DNA from: Branchipolynoe longqiensis
Taxonomy: Eukaryota > Annelida > Polychaeta > Phyllodocida > Polynoidae
Length of the DNA: 64,000 nucleotides
NCBI GenBank assembly: GCA_030323885.1
Contig: CM059188.1
Coordinates: 117,527,974 to 117,591,973, forward strand
Direction of reading: 5' to 3'
Each line of letters opens with the position of its first letter. Within the stretch, counting starts at the first letter, position 1. Position numbers and translations under genes: made by a program. Below, piece by piece: positions 52,469 through 63,829 of the stretch. The notes beneath the pieces are model-generated. The model was not told the origin of the DNA and made no database searches. It saw only the letters and a program-made list of their open reading frames with translations.

Positions 52469-54581
52469 TGTAGCTGTCACACTACGACGACAAGCAGCGG
52501 CGACAGCCCTGCGACACCCACTCCCCTTTGTCGCTGATTGTCGCGCAGGTGTCGCGCAGGTGCCGCACAAGTGCCGCCGCGACACCTCCGCGGCAGCTCC
52601 AGTTTCTCCACTATTTCTCGATGGTCGCCGAGTTGTCGCGGGGATTTTGGACATGTTGAAAAACTTCGGCGACAGCGGACGACAGCCCAGGTTGTGGCAC
52701 TGTCGCGGCACTGTCGCGGCACTGTTGCGGCACTGTCGCACTGTCGCAGCACTGTGGCGGCACTGTCGTCTTGTCGTTAAGCTGTAGTTGCTTCTCTCTC
52801 CATGTAGGTGTCTCTGTGTGTCTCTGTGTGTGTATATGTGTGTCTATGTGTCTATGTGTGTGTCTGTGTCTATGTGTGTGTATATGTGTGTATATATGTG
52901 TGTGTGTCTCTGTGTGTCTGTGTGTGTCTGTGTGTGGCTGTGTCTATGTGTGTGTATGTGTATATGTGTGTATGTGTCTATGTGTGTGTCTGTGTGTGTA
53001 TATGTGTGTCTATGTGTGTCTGTGTTTGTGTGTGTATGTGTGTGTCTGTGTATATGTGTGTGTATGTGTCTATGTGTGTGTCTGTGTGTGTATATGTGTG
53101 TCTATGTGTGTATCTGTGTGTGTGTCTATGTGTGTGTCTGTGTGTGTGTCTGTGTGTGTGTCTGTGTGTGTGTGTCTGTGTATATGTGTATATGTGTATA
53201 TGTATATGTGTGTGTCTGTGTCTATGTGTGTGTATGTGTGTGTATATGTGTGTCTATGTGTGTGTGTCTGTGTCTGTGTGTGTATGTGTGTGTGTCTGTG
53301 TATCTGTGTATATGTGTGTGTCTGTGTCTATGTGTGTGTCTGTGTGTGTGTATATGTGTGTCTGTGTGTGTGTATGTGCCTCTGTGTGTGTGTCTGTGTA
53401 TGTGTGTGTGTATGTATGTGTCTCTGTGTGTGCCTCACTCTGACTCTCAGTCTGACTCTCACTCTCACTCTCAGTCTGACTCTGACTCTCACTCTCAGTC
53501 TGACTCTCAGTCTGACTCTGACTCACTATCAGTCTGTCTCTCACTCTGAGTCTGACTCTGACTCTCAGTCTGACTCTCACTCTCAGTCTGACTCTCACTC
53601 TCACTCTCAGTCTGTCTCTCAGTCTGACTCTGACTCTCAGTCTGACTCTGACTCTCAGTCTGACTCTCACTCTCAGTCTGTCTCTCAGTCTGACTCTCAC
53701 TCTCAGTCTGACTCTCACTCTCACTCTCAGAGTGAGAGTGAGAGTCAGACTGAGAGTGAGAGTCAGACTGAGAGTGAGAGTCAGACTGAGAGTGAGAGTC
53801 AGAGTCAGACTGACTCTGACTCTCAGTCTGACTCTCACTCTGACTCTCAGTCTGACTCTCACTCTCAGTCTGACTCTCACTCTCAGTCTGACTCTCACTC
53901 TCACTCTGACTCTCACTCTCAGAGACACACAGAAACAGAGAGACACACACAGAGACACACACATAGACACAGACACACAGAGACACAGACACACACATAG
54001 AGACACACACAGAGACACAGAGTCACACACACAGACACACACACACAGACACACACACATAGACACATACACACACAGACACACATATACACAGACACAC
54101 ACATATACACAGACACACAGACACACACATATACACAGACACACAGACACACATACACACACAGACACACACAAACACACACACAGACACACACACAGAC
54201 ACATACACACACATACACACATATACATACATATACACACATAGACAGACACACACATAGACACACACATAGACACACATAGACACATACACACACATAG
54301 ACACACACATAGACACAGACACACAGACACACACATAGAGACACACACAGACACAGACACACACATAGAGACACACACAGAGACACAGAGTCACACACAC
54401 ACAGACACAGACACACAGACACTGTCGTCCCGCTGTCGTCCCGTCTGTGGTCCCGATGTCGTCGGGCTGTCGTCCGATTGTCGTCCAAATCGGCCCGAAT
54501 TTGCATATGTCGTCCTGATTTCATAAAATACCAGTTGCCGGGCTGTCGTCACCCCCTTGTCGTCGTAGTGTGACAGCCACA
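52469..54581. mobile_element. Large inverted-repeat element with low-complexity core (GACGACA family, copy 2, inverted)
   Basis: TIR TGTAGCTGTCACACTACGAC mirrored by TAGTGTGACAGCCACA, perfect TAA TSD (52466-52468, 54582-54584). The left end (52469-52800) matches the complement of the RIGHT end of the 21507 element (CACTGTCGCGGCACTGTCGC, GTAGTTGCTTCTCTCTCCAT). The right end (54421-54581) matches the complement of its left end (GTCCGATTGTCGTCC, AATTTGCATATGTCGTC). Core blocks run TGTGTGTCTG (52808-53435), TCTGACTCTCAG with a GAGAGTCAGACTG island (53440-53920), then ACACAGAGACAC (53921-54420). Frames of up to 409 codons are artefacts. Confidence 0.87.
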
Positions 54582-54624
54582 TAAACAACAACAATCAACA
54601 TGTCTATAGACATAATTAGTCTTA

Positions 54625-55866
54625 AGCTAGGATTCCATATACGCGTAATGTGTTACGCGTTATGCGAATGCCTGCATTCCATATATGCGTATTGCGTTAT
54701 GCATTATGCAGTGAAGTATATAAATAGTGTGTGTGACTCCGTGTCTCTGTGTGTGTCTCTATGTGTGTGTCTGTGTCTCCGTGTCTCTGTGTGTGTCTCT
54801 GTCTGTGAGACACACACACAGAGACACACACACAGAGACACACACACACAGACTCACACACACAGAGACACACACAGACACACACACACAGACATACACA
54901 CAGAGACAGAGACACACACAGAAACACAGAGACACACACAGAGACATAGAGATACACACACAGATACACACACAGACACACACACAGCAACAGAGACACA
55001 CACACAGAGACACAACACAGAGACACACACACACACAGACACAGAGACACACACACAGAAACACAGAGACACACACAGAGACACAGAGACACACACAGAG
55101 ACACAGAGATACACACACAGACACACATACAGCAACAGAGACACAAAGACACAGACACACACAGAGACACAACACAGAGACACATACACAGAGACACACA
55201 CACAGAGACACGCACACAGACACAGACACAGACACACACAGAGACACAGATACACACACACAGACACACACACACAGAGAATGGGACGGTCCAAACATGG
55301 CTCAGTTTAGCTTGCTTCGAGGGATGTTAGGACCGTCCCAAATATGAAGACTGCTTCCTAACAGGTCCGCCGCATAAACCTACACGGCTGTCCGTAATTA
55401 TCAGTCGCCTCCTCCAGCCTTATATTAATGGACAAATGCGACTGATGCTTTTCTGTTCGCAGACACAGAGACACAACACAGAGACACACACACACACAGA
55501 CACACACACACACAGACACACACACACAGAGACACACCACAGAGACACACACACAGAGACACACACACACACAGACACACACACAGACTGAGGCTTTTCT
55601 GTCCGCACCACCTTGTCCCGGCTGTCCGTAATTATCAGTCGCCTCCTCCAGCCTTATATCAATGGACAAATGCGACTGATGCTTTTCTATTCGCAGCACC
55701 TTTACGCATTATGCATTACGTACCGATCGCTACATGGAGCGATCGGGATAATGGATTTTATTCGCATTCGCATTACGCATATATGGAATGTAGCTCATAG
55801 GTTTCAAGGCGTTTTGATTTTTTGTCGCATTCGCATTAGGCATTGCGCGTATATGGAATGCAGCCT
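54625..55866. mobile_element. ATTCCATATACGCG inverted-repeat element with doubled ends and embedded (ACACAGAG) arrays
   Basis: AGCTAGGATTCCATATACGC mirrored imperfectly by CGCGTATATGGAATGCAGCCT; perfect TTA TSD (54622-54624, 55867-55869). A second pair of near-identical ends lies inside (CATTCCATATATGCG at ~54670; CGCATATATGGAATG at ~55778). The core holds a TGTGTCTC / GAGACACA low-complexity palindrome (54726-55280) and a second ACACAGAG array (55461-55587). A ~77-bp direct repeat flanks the latter (55385-55460, 55618-55696; CTGTCCGTAATTATCAGTCG ... GACTGATGCTTTTCT). Confidence 0.8.
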
Positions 55867-56002
55867 TTAGAAACATGGCTAACAAAAACGCTGAAGACAG
55901 ACTTGCATTAGTTCAATGACACTGGCTAACAACAGGAGGTAAGGACGCGATGATCTCTATCGGGAAGTCTAAGATTGCATATGGGGGGGGGGGGGTCTCG
56001 CT

Positions 56003-56255
56003 TTGTTTAATGACGCCTCTAGAGCACATTTAATTTTAGCATCGGCTATTGGACGTCAAACATTTGGTCATTCTGACACATTTTTTTAGAGGAAACCTGG
56101 CGCCGCCACATAGGCTACTCATTCCGATAAGCAGCAAGGGGTCTTTTATATGCACTTTCGCACAGACAGGACAGCACATACCACTGACTTTAATGAACAA
56201 GTTGTAGACCACTGGTTGGAATGGAAAATTGCCCAAACTGCAAATGGGTCTACTG
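56003..56255 (-). mobile_element. SINE D
   Basis: CTTTGTTTAATGACGCCTCT, TCGGCTATTGGACGTCAAAC, CGATAAGCAGCAAGGGGTCT, ACCACTGGTTGGAATGGAAA. Confidence 0.82.
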
Positions 56256-56374
56256 AGCAGGATCGATGGGATGACTGACACCTACACAGCTAGACACGCT
56301 ACCGGGCAGGGGGGGGGGGGGGGGATTAGCAATTTACTACAATTTGTACAAATCAAACATTGACCTGGATGATG

Positions 56375-56692
56375 AGAAACTGAGGCAGAGCGCGGGTCTC
56401 GCATGAGGGAGATCGGGAGCTCGGTTTCCGGTCGAGTCAACCCAATGATTTAAAATAATTATTACTTGTCGCTTCCTAGCCTGGCGCTCGGCATTAATAG
56501 GATAGAGCAAGGACTGATTAGCTCAGTGTCAGGATAATGTGACTGAGTGGGATATCGGGTCATGGTGCTAATTTCCCAGTAGGGCAGCACTATAAAGTCA
56601 CCATGAGTGCACAGTCACAAATCGGTACCTGTTCTGATATGACCGTAGATGTTGCCAGGACATAAAACTCCAACAATCAACCAACTCTACAC
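56375..56692 (+). mobile_element. SINE A
   Basis: GCAGAGCGCGGGTCTCGCAT through GACATAAAACTCCAACAATC. The first part of the head is degraded. Confidence 0.82.
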
Positions 56693-58962
56693 TTGAAGCA
56701 CAAGAGTTCATAATTAAATGAGATAATTGTAAACACATTCTACTAGAGATATGTGATATACAGGATGCCTAATGGTACCTGGATACTGCGCTCGACTTAA
56801 CTAAACAACTATACTATGGACTTAGCCAAAGTGGAGAAAATTCCAATGCAGACACAGCAGATCCAAGCTAGAATAATTTATCTTTTTGCAATTTGACAGG
56901 CTTTAGAACAGGTCATCAAATCATGCACCTGAATAAATTGGAAAAACTGAATAAATTGGATAAACTTGTTACCAGCACATGTCAGAAACAGTGATTATTA
57001 TAAAACCTTCACGATGACCTTTACACACACTTAAATCAACCAGCATAGTTCAAGCCAGAACAATGCTACACAGACGCCGATGCTTAAAGTTGTGTCCTCC
57101 CCGACCCCTTTCACTGCATTCTCAGAAACTGTGTGCCACATTTTTGGTTTCCATGTTATATATTGTTAATGAATCTACGTATGTTTTGAGCAGGGATACT
57201 AACTCAAATAGTTATTGTTGACGGTGTATTAAGCATGTTAGCAATACTACATTTATTTAATCTATCGCACAAAATGTATCTAAAATAGTTATATTATTTT
57301 GTGCTACAGTGAAAATATGAAAATGTGCATATCGACAATCTAGATCTACCCAAACGGTTTTTCAAACTTTTGTCCATGTAAGAAAGAATTCTTTTGGCTT
57401 AACTGTAATCAATCAAATCTTGTTTGAATTTGTTGTGTGTGTTAAGATGTTATGAATGTGTATTAAAATGTTGCTATTGACATTTCTTTGTTGTAAGTTG
57501 AATATTAAAAAAGATTCTCACGTGTTTAAATTCACGTACATTCGCTAATCAGGTCAGATAAGCTGTAGGCATTTTGACTAGAGAAGGCACCTTTTTGGTA
57601 TTTTACTGATTTATCAGATTGATTCTACGATATGATCCAATGCCATCTGTAGCAATTCCAAAAGAACCAATGGCAGTAGCAGCTGTTACATTACTCCAGG
57701 TCAAAATTGAGACTTTTCTAGTTTTAAATGAAGACAGGAACCTACAAATCTAGAAGTAGATAGGTCCTACATACAAGAGGATATATCTAATTAGATTTTA
57801 TATAATTATATAAATTAGCCTGCACTGATGGAACATTATTATTTAGCAACTAATAATGTGTTGATCTCAAATACACACCATTTGGTCATTATAAGTATAA
57901 TCGACTTTAAATCGTGATTAATCATTTAATGTATTACAATACGGTATTGCTTCCTACAGCTTAGTCGTTTCTATAATACCTTAGTGCACATTTCTATAAT
58001 ACCTTATTGCACAAGATGGTACTCAGGTGATTGCTATTGGGCTGCACTCCAATAATAATTTAAGCAACCACTGAATGAAATGTGTTAATTAAAATAATAA
58101 AATCACCTGGAGAAAATATATAAAAATAAACTACCAGTCCAGAACGTGCTGCCATCTGTCGTAAATAAAAAGAACAAACATTTTGGTGTAAGCCTGGATG
58201 CGCCGAGGCTCTTTGAGCGCATAGTTGGGATCACACAAACATACAGGGCTGTCAACCAAGTGTTGATTACATTTTGGGCTGCGCAATGTTACGAGGGACA
58301 CTTGGGTTAGTTTGACTTCACATAGGTCATCATAATTACCTCTTACTGCAATAAGAGTCGAGAGACAAAATAAAGTTCGCCGTGCACCATACGCTCTAGT
58401 TGAGTCGTAAACAACAGCGCTTTGGTTAGTTACCCATACGTAAAACAGACTTATATTGTCCAGGATGCTCGAGCAGCATGCCGATAGATTTGCTGTGTGT
58501 TATGTGCTAACCATCGGGCTCTGTTTGCAGTTGTTGGTTGTGTTTCCTCATGCTAATTTATTCTAAAGCATAAAACAAAAGCATATATTATATCCAAATG
58601 AGTACGGCAAGACACGGACACACCTATTTTTGTAACCTCCCTTTCCTTTCTTGTTCTGACCAACACTCTTCAAACCCCAATTTTAGTGTCATTCATTGAT
58701 TAAGTTTCATCGAATAAGAACGCGGATATAATTCTTATAACAAATAATTATATACCCTGGTATTATTTCCCACTAAAGAGCTTTAAAAAACCCAACAACT
58801 CAAGTCTCAAGAGGCATGGGTCATGGCTCGACCATTGTATTTTTCTATTTCAATCTGGGATACATTTTTTCGAAGGTGAAACAATAACTGTATCATTAAT
58901 ATGCTTATTGTTATCACCTAATAACTTATTCTTGTGTCTTCCACTATTTATTAGGTTTTCGT
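56693..58962. other. Upstream region of the convertase gene, mostly unique AT-rich DNA
   Basis: The longest stretch in the window without a recognisable repeat, except the fragment at 57113-57180. It may hold regulatory DNA of the convertase gene, but I see no specific site. Confidence 0.5.
57113..57180 (+). repeat. Terminal fragment of the GGGTCGTTCTCAGAA element
   Basis: It contains CATTCTCAGAAACTGTGTGC followed by sequence like the inner part of the 1101 element (GGTTTCCATG). Confidence 0.4.
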
Positions 58963-59415
58963 TTGTATTCTCTCTGTTCTTTTCGAATAGTGCTGCCGTT
59001 GAAAACAAACACGACTCGACTCTGCGCAGGCGCCGAAGACTTCCATCCTCCTACCCATGACGTCACTTCCGTGAAAATAACTTTCAGACGCCATCTTACT
59101 CCAGTGCCACTGTCAGTCATGCCCGCGAGAGCCGAGAGCAACCCGGAGAGTTTTCATTCAGTGTTGGCAAGTGTGCGCCTCAGCCTCGGTCCTCGATGCG
59201 TGGTGTTTGTAGTGGCTGGAAAGATGAGTTAGAGTGTTATACGAGGATGTGCCTTGATTCATTCGTCAGTGCCACCTCACCGCAAGCGTCAAACAGTTTC
59301 CCAGTGCAAGCGGTGCCGATCATGAACCAAGGACCTACGGTATCAGTACCAAGATAACCGAAGACAGTGGTAGTGGTGCCTTCATCGATTCAACTGCAGC
59401 TGTGGAATTTTTAAC
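58963..59415 (+). promoter_or_regulatory. Promoter/5'UTR region of the proprotein convertase gene
   Basis: This tract is CpG-richer than its surroundings. It carries a perfect CRE (TGACGTCA, 59058-59065) overlapping an ETS-type ACTTCCG (59065-59071), and a YY1-like GCCATCTT (59090-59097), a combination common in CpG promoters. Transcription probably starts near 59.0-59.1 kb. A 38-codon upstream ORF (ATG 59119, stop 59230-59232) precedes the real start and may reduce translation, if the leader is unspliced. All of this is motif reading, and no TSS is proven. Confidence 0.45.
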
Positions 59416-59574
59416 ATGAATTGTGTAATTCTTGGTTTTATACTGTGTGTGGTTCTCCTATTGGAACCATGCTGTGCATACGTATTCACGGACACATGGG
59501 CAGTACGCATAAAGGGCGGCGAAGAAGTCGCCAAAACCCTCGCCCACAAACATGGGTTCACATATTTAGGGGAG
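59416..59574 (+). CDS. Furin/PCSK-type proprotein convertase, first coding exon (signal peptide and start of prodomain)
   Basis: An ATG at 59416 opens 53 codons ending in phase 0 at donor GTGAGT (59575). Residues 1-21 form a hydrophobic signal peptide (VILGFILCVVLLL, then EPCCA). Residues 22-53 read YVFTDTWAVRIKGGEEVAK...HKHGFTYLGE. This is the start of the subtilisin-like prodomain of furin/PCSK5/PCSK6-type convertases, which begin V(F/Y)TNxWAVRIxGG...A..A.KxG(F/Y)..G. These enzymes mature secreted precursors at dibasic sites in the secretory pathway, and the prodomain folds and inhibits the catalytic domain. No catalytic residues are in this exon. The following exons are not seen before 64000, so intron 1 is longer than 4.4 kb. 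Which convertase paralogue it is cannot be decided from the prodomain start alone. Confidence 0.88.
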
Positions 59575-60825
59575 GTGAGTATCTAACATCCATACATGAC
59601 ATTGATCCAACCAAAACAAGTAATTCTCCATCTTGATCTTGACAACCGCACTTCAGATTTCTCCCGTGTTCGTACTCGGTACTGGTCCGTAAGCCAAGGA
59701 CCTCTACTCGGTACCGTTAATGAATGAGAATTGTTCATATAAACTTAATAAAATACTGGATAGTCGTAACAGTTTGTGATAAGCGAAGATGATGATGCTG
59801 GGATGGTCTTTCTTTCTCAACAAGATAAGCAGATGGGTATCTCTCATGGTTGCAGCGTGTGAAATATCCCTGGATGGTGGCTGTAGAATACACTGTAGTC
59901 TGTACAGTTACAGTGCAGTAGGTTTTGTGTGGTTGATGCTTAAGCCAGCTATGGGAGTCACGAAAAGTCATGGGAAGGGGAGCGTGAAGCCGTGATCATG
60001 ATGATGATGGAGAACAAAATCCCTTCTCGCTTCTAAACTAAAGAAGTAAAGTAGAATTTGTTTATATAATATATATCTGAATGTTAAATATTCAATTCTA
60101 TATTTTGTTTTTGAGGTTACTGTAGGTATGTTGGGAAAAAAATTTAAATTACCATATAGAAATGATACTCATACCATTGTAAAGAGCCAAACAAATGCTT
60201 TTAAATAACACAAAGATCATGCATATTGGCCTAGTATTAAGAAAGTTATGATTTTTTATTTATTTAAAATCGCATGTTTTTTTGTCCTGTAGTTAGACTG
60301 AATCAAAGGGAATGGGTGTGACAACAGAAAACGGCCGTCGCGTAGCGCGCGGACGTGCACGTACCTCTACCAGTGCATGGGCTCTGCGCCAAAGTCGGGC
60401 AACCCATGGCACTTTCCCATTCAAAAATAACCATGTTCGACATATAGGAGCTTGATAATATTTGGTATATAGTGAGAAGAGACATTAATAATTGCGTCTA
60501 TATGTTTTTTTATTTACGTCCAAAGTGATTTTGAACCGATTTGAACATGTGAAAAGTAAGCAAATGTTTGAAATTGTGTCACAAAGGAACAAATCAACAG
60601 AAATGCAAAATTCGAAAACGTTGACATTCACAAATCTTTCCTTTATATATGGTGATCATGATTACCCAATCCCCCCAACCGTAAGCCATTGAGAAGCGAT
60701 TTTGATAGAGCTGTCTAGAACCGTTTGCGCTTTCCCGATCACAGCGATCGGGGACAACATGGCGGCGACGCAGCGCGTGGATGTCAACATACCTAGTCAC
60801 TGGAGCCCTGGTCTTTTGATTTAGA
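59575..60825. other. Intron 1 of the convertase gene, non-coding
   Basis: Unique AT-rich sequence. It contains an inverted pair GAATGGGTGTG (60311) / CACTTTCCCATTC (60409) and a CpG-rich ATGGCGGCG start-like site at about 60760 that stops after 17 codons. Confidence 0.5.
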
Positions 60826-62100
60826 TTAGAGTGTTTGAGCTATATCATAGCATATAGTATATGCTCAGGCAAACAACTAATGGACCAAAAAAATATATAT
60901 ATATAAAAAAAGTCGGGGACTCCACCATCAGAGCCCATCACATGTCGTGAGGATGCTCTATTCTGTTTTGTCATGTGCAGTAATGAGTTTGAATCTGCTG
61001 GCGTTAGCTGGGTGTATCCTCAAATCTGTGGTTCATCTGGTATTGTTGTTAACACATTGTCAAGTTGCCTTTTGAATGATTGTACACTGCAGTTTGATTG
61101 ATTTCTAATGTAAGCTGGCATTGTATTGAAGAGCTGTACTCCTCGGACAGAAAGACTTCCTTCCCGCAGTGTTCTTGTTGACTGTGAGGCTTTTGTATTT
61201 ATTGCTGGTACCGTACCAAGTCTACCATATCTTTTTGAATGATATGTTGTTATGCCATAGTTCTGTACTTTGCCTTCAATCATTTTCCCGGTGTATATAG
61301 TTTGATATCTCTCACATCGACGTTCAATGGAGTAGATCTTGAGGAATTTTAGTCTGTCCCAGTAATCCAGGCTCTTGGTGTCTTCGATATATGATGTGAA
61401 GCTGCGTTGCAGTGACTCTAGCTTTGTCAGTTGTCCTCTAGAAGTTGTGAACAGTAGTCTATTCGTGGGAGTATTATGGAGTTCCACAAGGTTTTCATTA
61501 CCCCAGCTTCTCTTGACTTAAATGTACGAAGCACCCATCCACTATATTTTCTGGCTGTTTGGCATACATAGTCAATGTGTTCAGTGAATTTGAGGTTGCT
61601 TCCCATGTGAACACCAAGGTCTTTCAGGCTCTTCTTTTCCATAATTTGAGGGGTTTATGTAAGTTGTATTCATTTTTAGGTCTTGGTTTGTGCCATATTA
61701 GCTCAAATTTCTTGTCATTGAGCAGCATATTGTTTGAATGTTGCCAATTGTAAATGGTTTCCAGGTCTTTTTGGAGGGCCTCTGTGTCTACATTTCCCTT
61801 AATCTCCCTCATGACTCTTGTGTCATCTGCAAAAGAAGAGATAGTACTTGTTGTATTTTCATCAATGTCAGAGATCAAGACAAGGAACAGGACTGGTCCA
61901 AGTACTGTGCCTTGTGGCACGCTGCTGGTCACATCAGATGCTGTCGATTTTGCTCCATTCACAATAACCTTTTGCGTTCTCTTCCTCGAGAACTCATGGA
62001 TCCAAGTTCCCATTTTCCCTCCTATTCCTAATTTATGCAATTTATGGCCGAGGATACCATGATCAACTTTATCAAAGGCCTTTGCAAAATCTAGGTAGGA
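60826..62100 (-). pseudogene. 5'-truncated LINE reverse transcriptase, frameshifted
   Basis: On the minus strand: YLDFAKAFDKVDHGILGHKL, SVPQGTVLGPVLFLVLISDI, SSFADDTRVMREIKG (catalytic F-A-D-D), HSNNMLLNDKKFELIWH. Further on: KSLKDLGVHMGSNLKFTEHI and ESLQRSFTSYIEDTK ... RRCERYQTIYTGKM, the usual C-terminal domain of CR1/Jockey-clade LINEs. Frames shift at about 61630 and 61480. Homology starts abruptly in the RT palm near 62100, as expected from 5' truncation. The 3' end (60826-60990) shares its sequence with the fragment at 18715. It probably sits in intron 1 of the convertase gene, in antisense orientation. Confidence 0.88.
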
Positions 62101-63461
62101 TGTTATTCGTATTTCGGTAACATCGCTAATTGAAAATAGGTCTAATGCTATCATAGTATTAGTATTAGCATTACTGGAAAGTCCTGGAATTGGTTGTATG
62201 ATTTTAGGCATTACTATTATATTCATACCATACAGGCATAGTAATCTGTAAACTAGACATTTATGCATTAGCTCTAGTGTGTTTCATAATGACAATTGGT
62301 ACACATAGTGTTGAAAGACCAGATCTGTTAACAGTCCAATCAGCCAAAATTACAAACAGAAGAATGTTATAGTCGTGCCTCTAATATATATATATGAGAG
62401 CCGTTTGAATTGATCTATTTCTTATTGTTTTATGTGTCAGTCCGACAATTATAATATGTAAAATATTAAATAACATGCAAGACCTCTTTATCAGTGTACA
62501 TAACGAACAAATTTAGAGTTCCGAAGAACAACTGGACTGTATCATCGGTAATTTTATTTATGTTTTGTGAGTTGAATTTTGCTGTCATTTGACACATTTA
62601 ACCACTTCAAAAATGCACCTGAGATCATTTTTTTTGCTGTCATTTGACACACATCTGACCCCTTCAGATTTGTGTCAAAGTTTAACCGACAACACACGAA
62701 TAAAAAAAAACTGGCATGTACTGAGGTAGCGATACAGTCCAATTGTTCTTAAGTTGGAGCATTTCTTGTAATTTCAATAGACATAATATGTGATAAATGC
62801 CACTAACTTTTCGCCTTGAATATGGCCTTTGCTGATGATATACCATGAATCCATCATCAAATAATCAGACGAAAAACTTCGTGGGTCTGCCGAAGTCATT
62901 AAATAGAATGGTTCTTTCAAGTTGTGATCTGGAGATTATACTAGTTTTTATTGTTAAAATGAGATTTAGATTAGTTTTGATAAAGGTCTGGTCCTAATTA
63001 TGGTATCTCATGGCCCAGCTGAGGTCTGCTGCATGCTTTCAATGGAGCTCTAGGCTGTTGACTTACACGCTGTGTTGGGTGTCTATTGTTGGTTGTGGTG
63101 TTTTCTTTTGGTTCTCTTTTCAACAATGAACCACACCCACAAAAGAAAACAGAGAGTAGAGGGTAAGCATGTGGGCTAACCACCTTTGGACAGATGGTGA
63201 GTGTTGTGTATATAAATGCAGTGTACTGCACATCCGTTTAGATAGGTTTTCCAACAATACAGGGAGGGTGTCTGAGGACCTCGCATGTCATGTGAGTAGA
63301 TTTTAATAAAGTGCCGAAGGCAAGCTGTTGTCGGCAGTCAGACAGAGAGCACACATCGTTATTAGGTCGTAAACTTAGCCAGTTGTGAGAATGACAGCTT
63401 TCGATTCCATTTGTGAATTTATAGAATAGTGATATTTTCAAAACTGTAACTATATTCACTT
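62101..63461. other. Intron or intergenic, no gene seen
   Basis: Includes a short duplicated word (TTGCTGTCATTTGACACA near 62579 and 62634). No second convertase exon found. Confidence 0.55.
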
Positions 63462-63725
63462 AGGTTGGTTCGTTGTTGGAGTTTTACATCCTGGCAACAT
63501 CTAAGGTCATATCAGGATGGGTACTGACTTGTGACACTGCGCACTCATGGCGACTTTATATGGTGCTGCCCCACTGGGACACCAGACCACCAGCACCATG
63601 ACCTGATATCCCACTCTATCCTAGTAATGCTGAGCGCCTGGCTAGGAAGCAACGAGTATAGATATTGGTTTGACTCGACCAGGTTTCGAACCCCACAATC
63701 TACTAAAACGGGAAGCGGCCGTCTG
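63462..63725 (-). mobile_element. SINE A, internal deletion
   Basis: GTTGGAGTTTTACATCCTGG tail, core, jump from TGATATCCCACTC to TATCCTAGTAATG, head complement CCACAATCTACTAAAACGGG. Confidence 0.82.
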
Positions 63726-63829
63726 GTAGTCGATATTCACTTATCCAGGGGTTCAACGTCCCTTCTTTGTCCCTCTCTCTCGCTTGATCTGTTATAATTG
63801 ACTTCCCATTTCTTGTAGTTTTCTTTTGA

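Noticed and set aside
52771..54378. 409- and 374-codon open frames
   Set aside because: Same cause: simple repeats inside the second GACGACA element.
54600..55347. His/Thr- and Cys/Val-rich frames up to 236 codons
   Set aside because: Composition artefact of the ACACAGAG arrays.
59119..59232. Start of the convertase at the upstream ATG (59119)
   Set aside because: It stops after 37 amino acids and is out of continuity with the signal peptide; kept only as a possible uORF.
60758..60820. ATGGCGGCG start as a second gene
   Set aside because: Stops after 17 codons with no donor that I can support.
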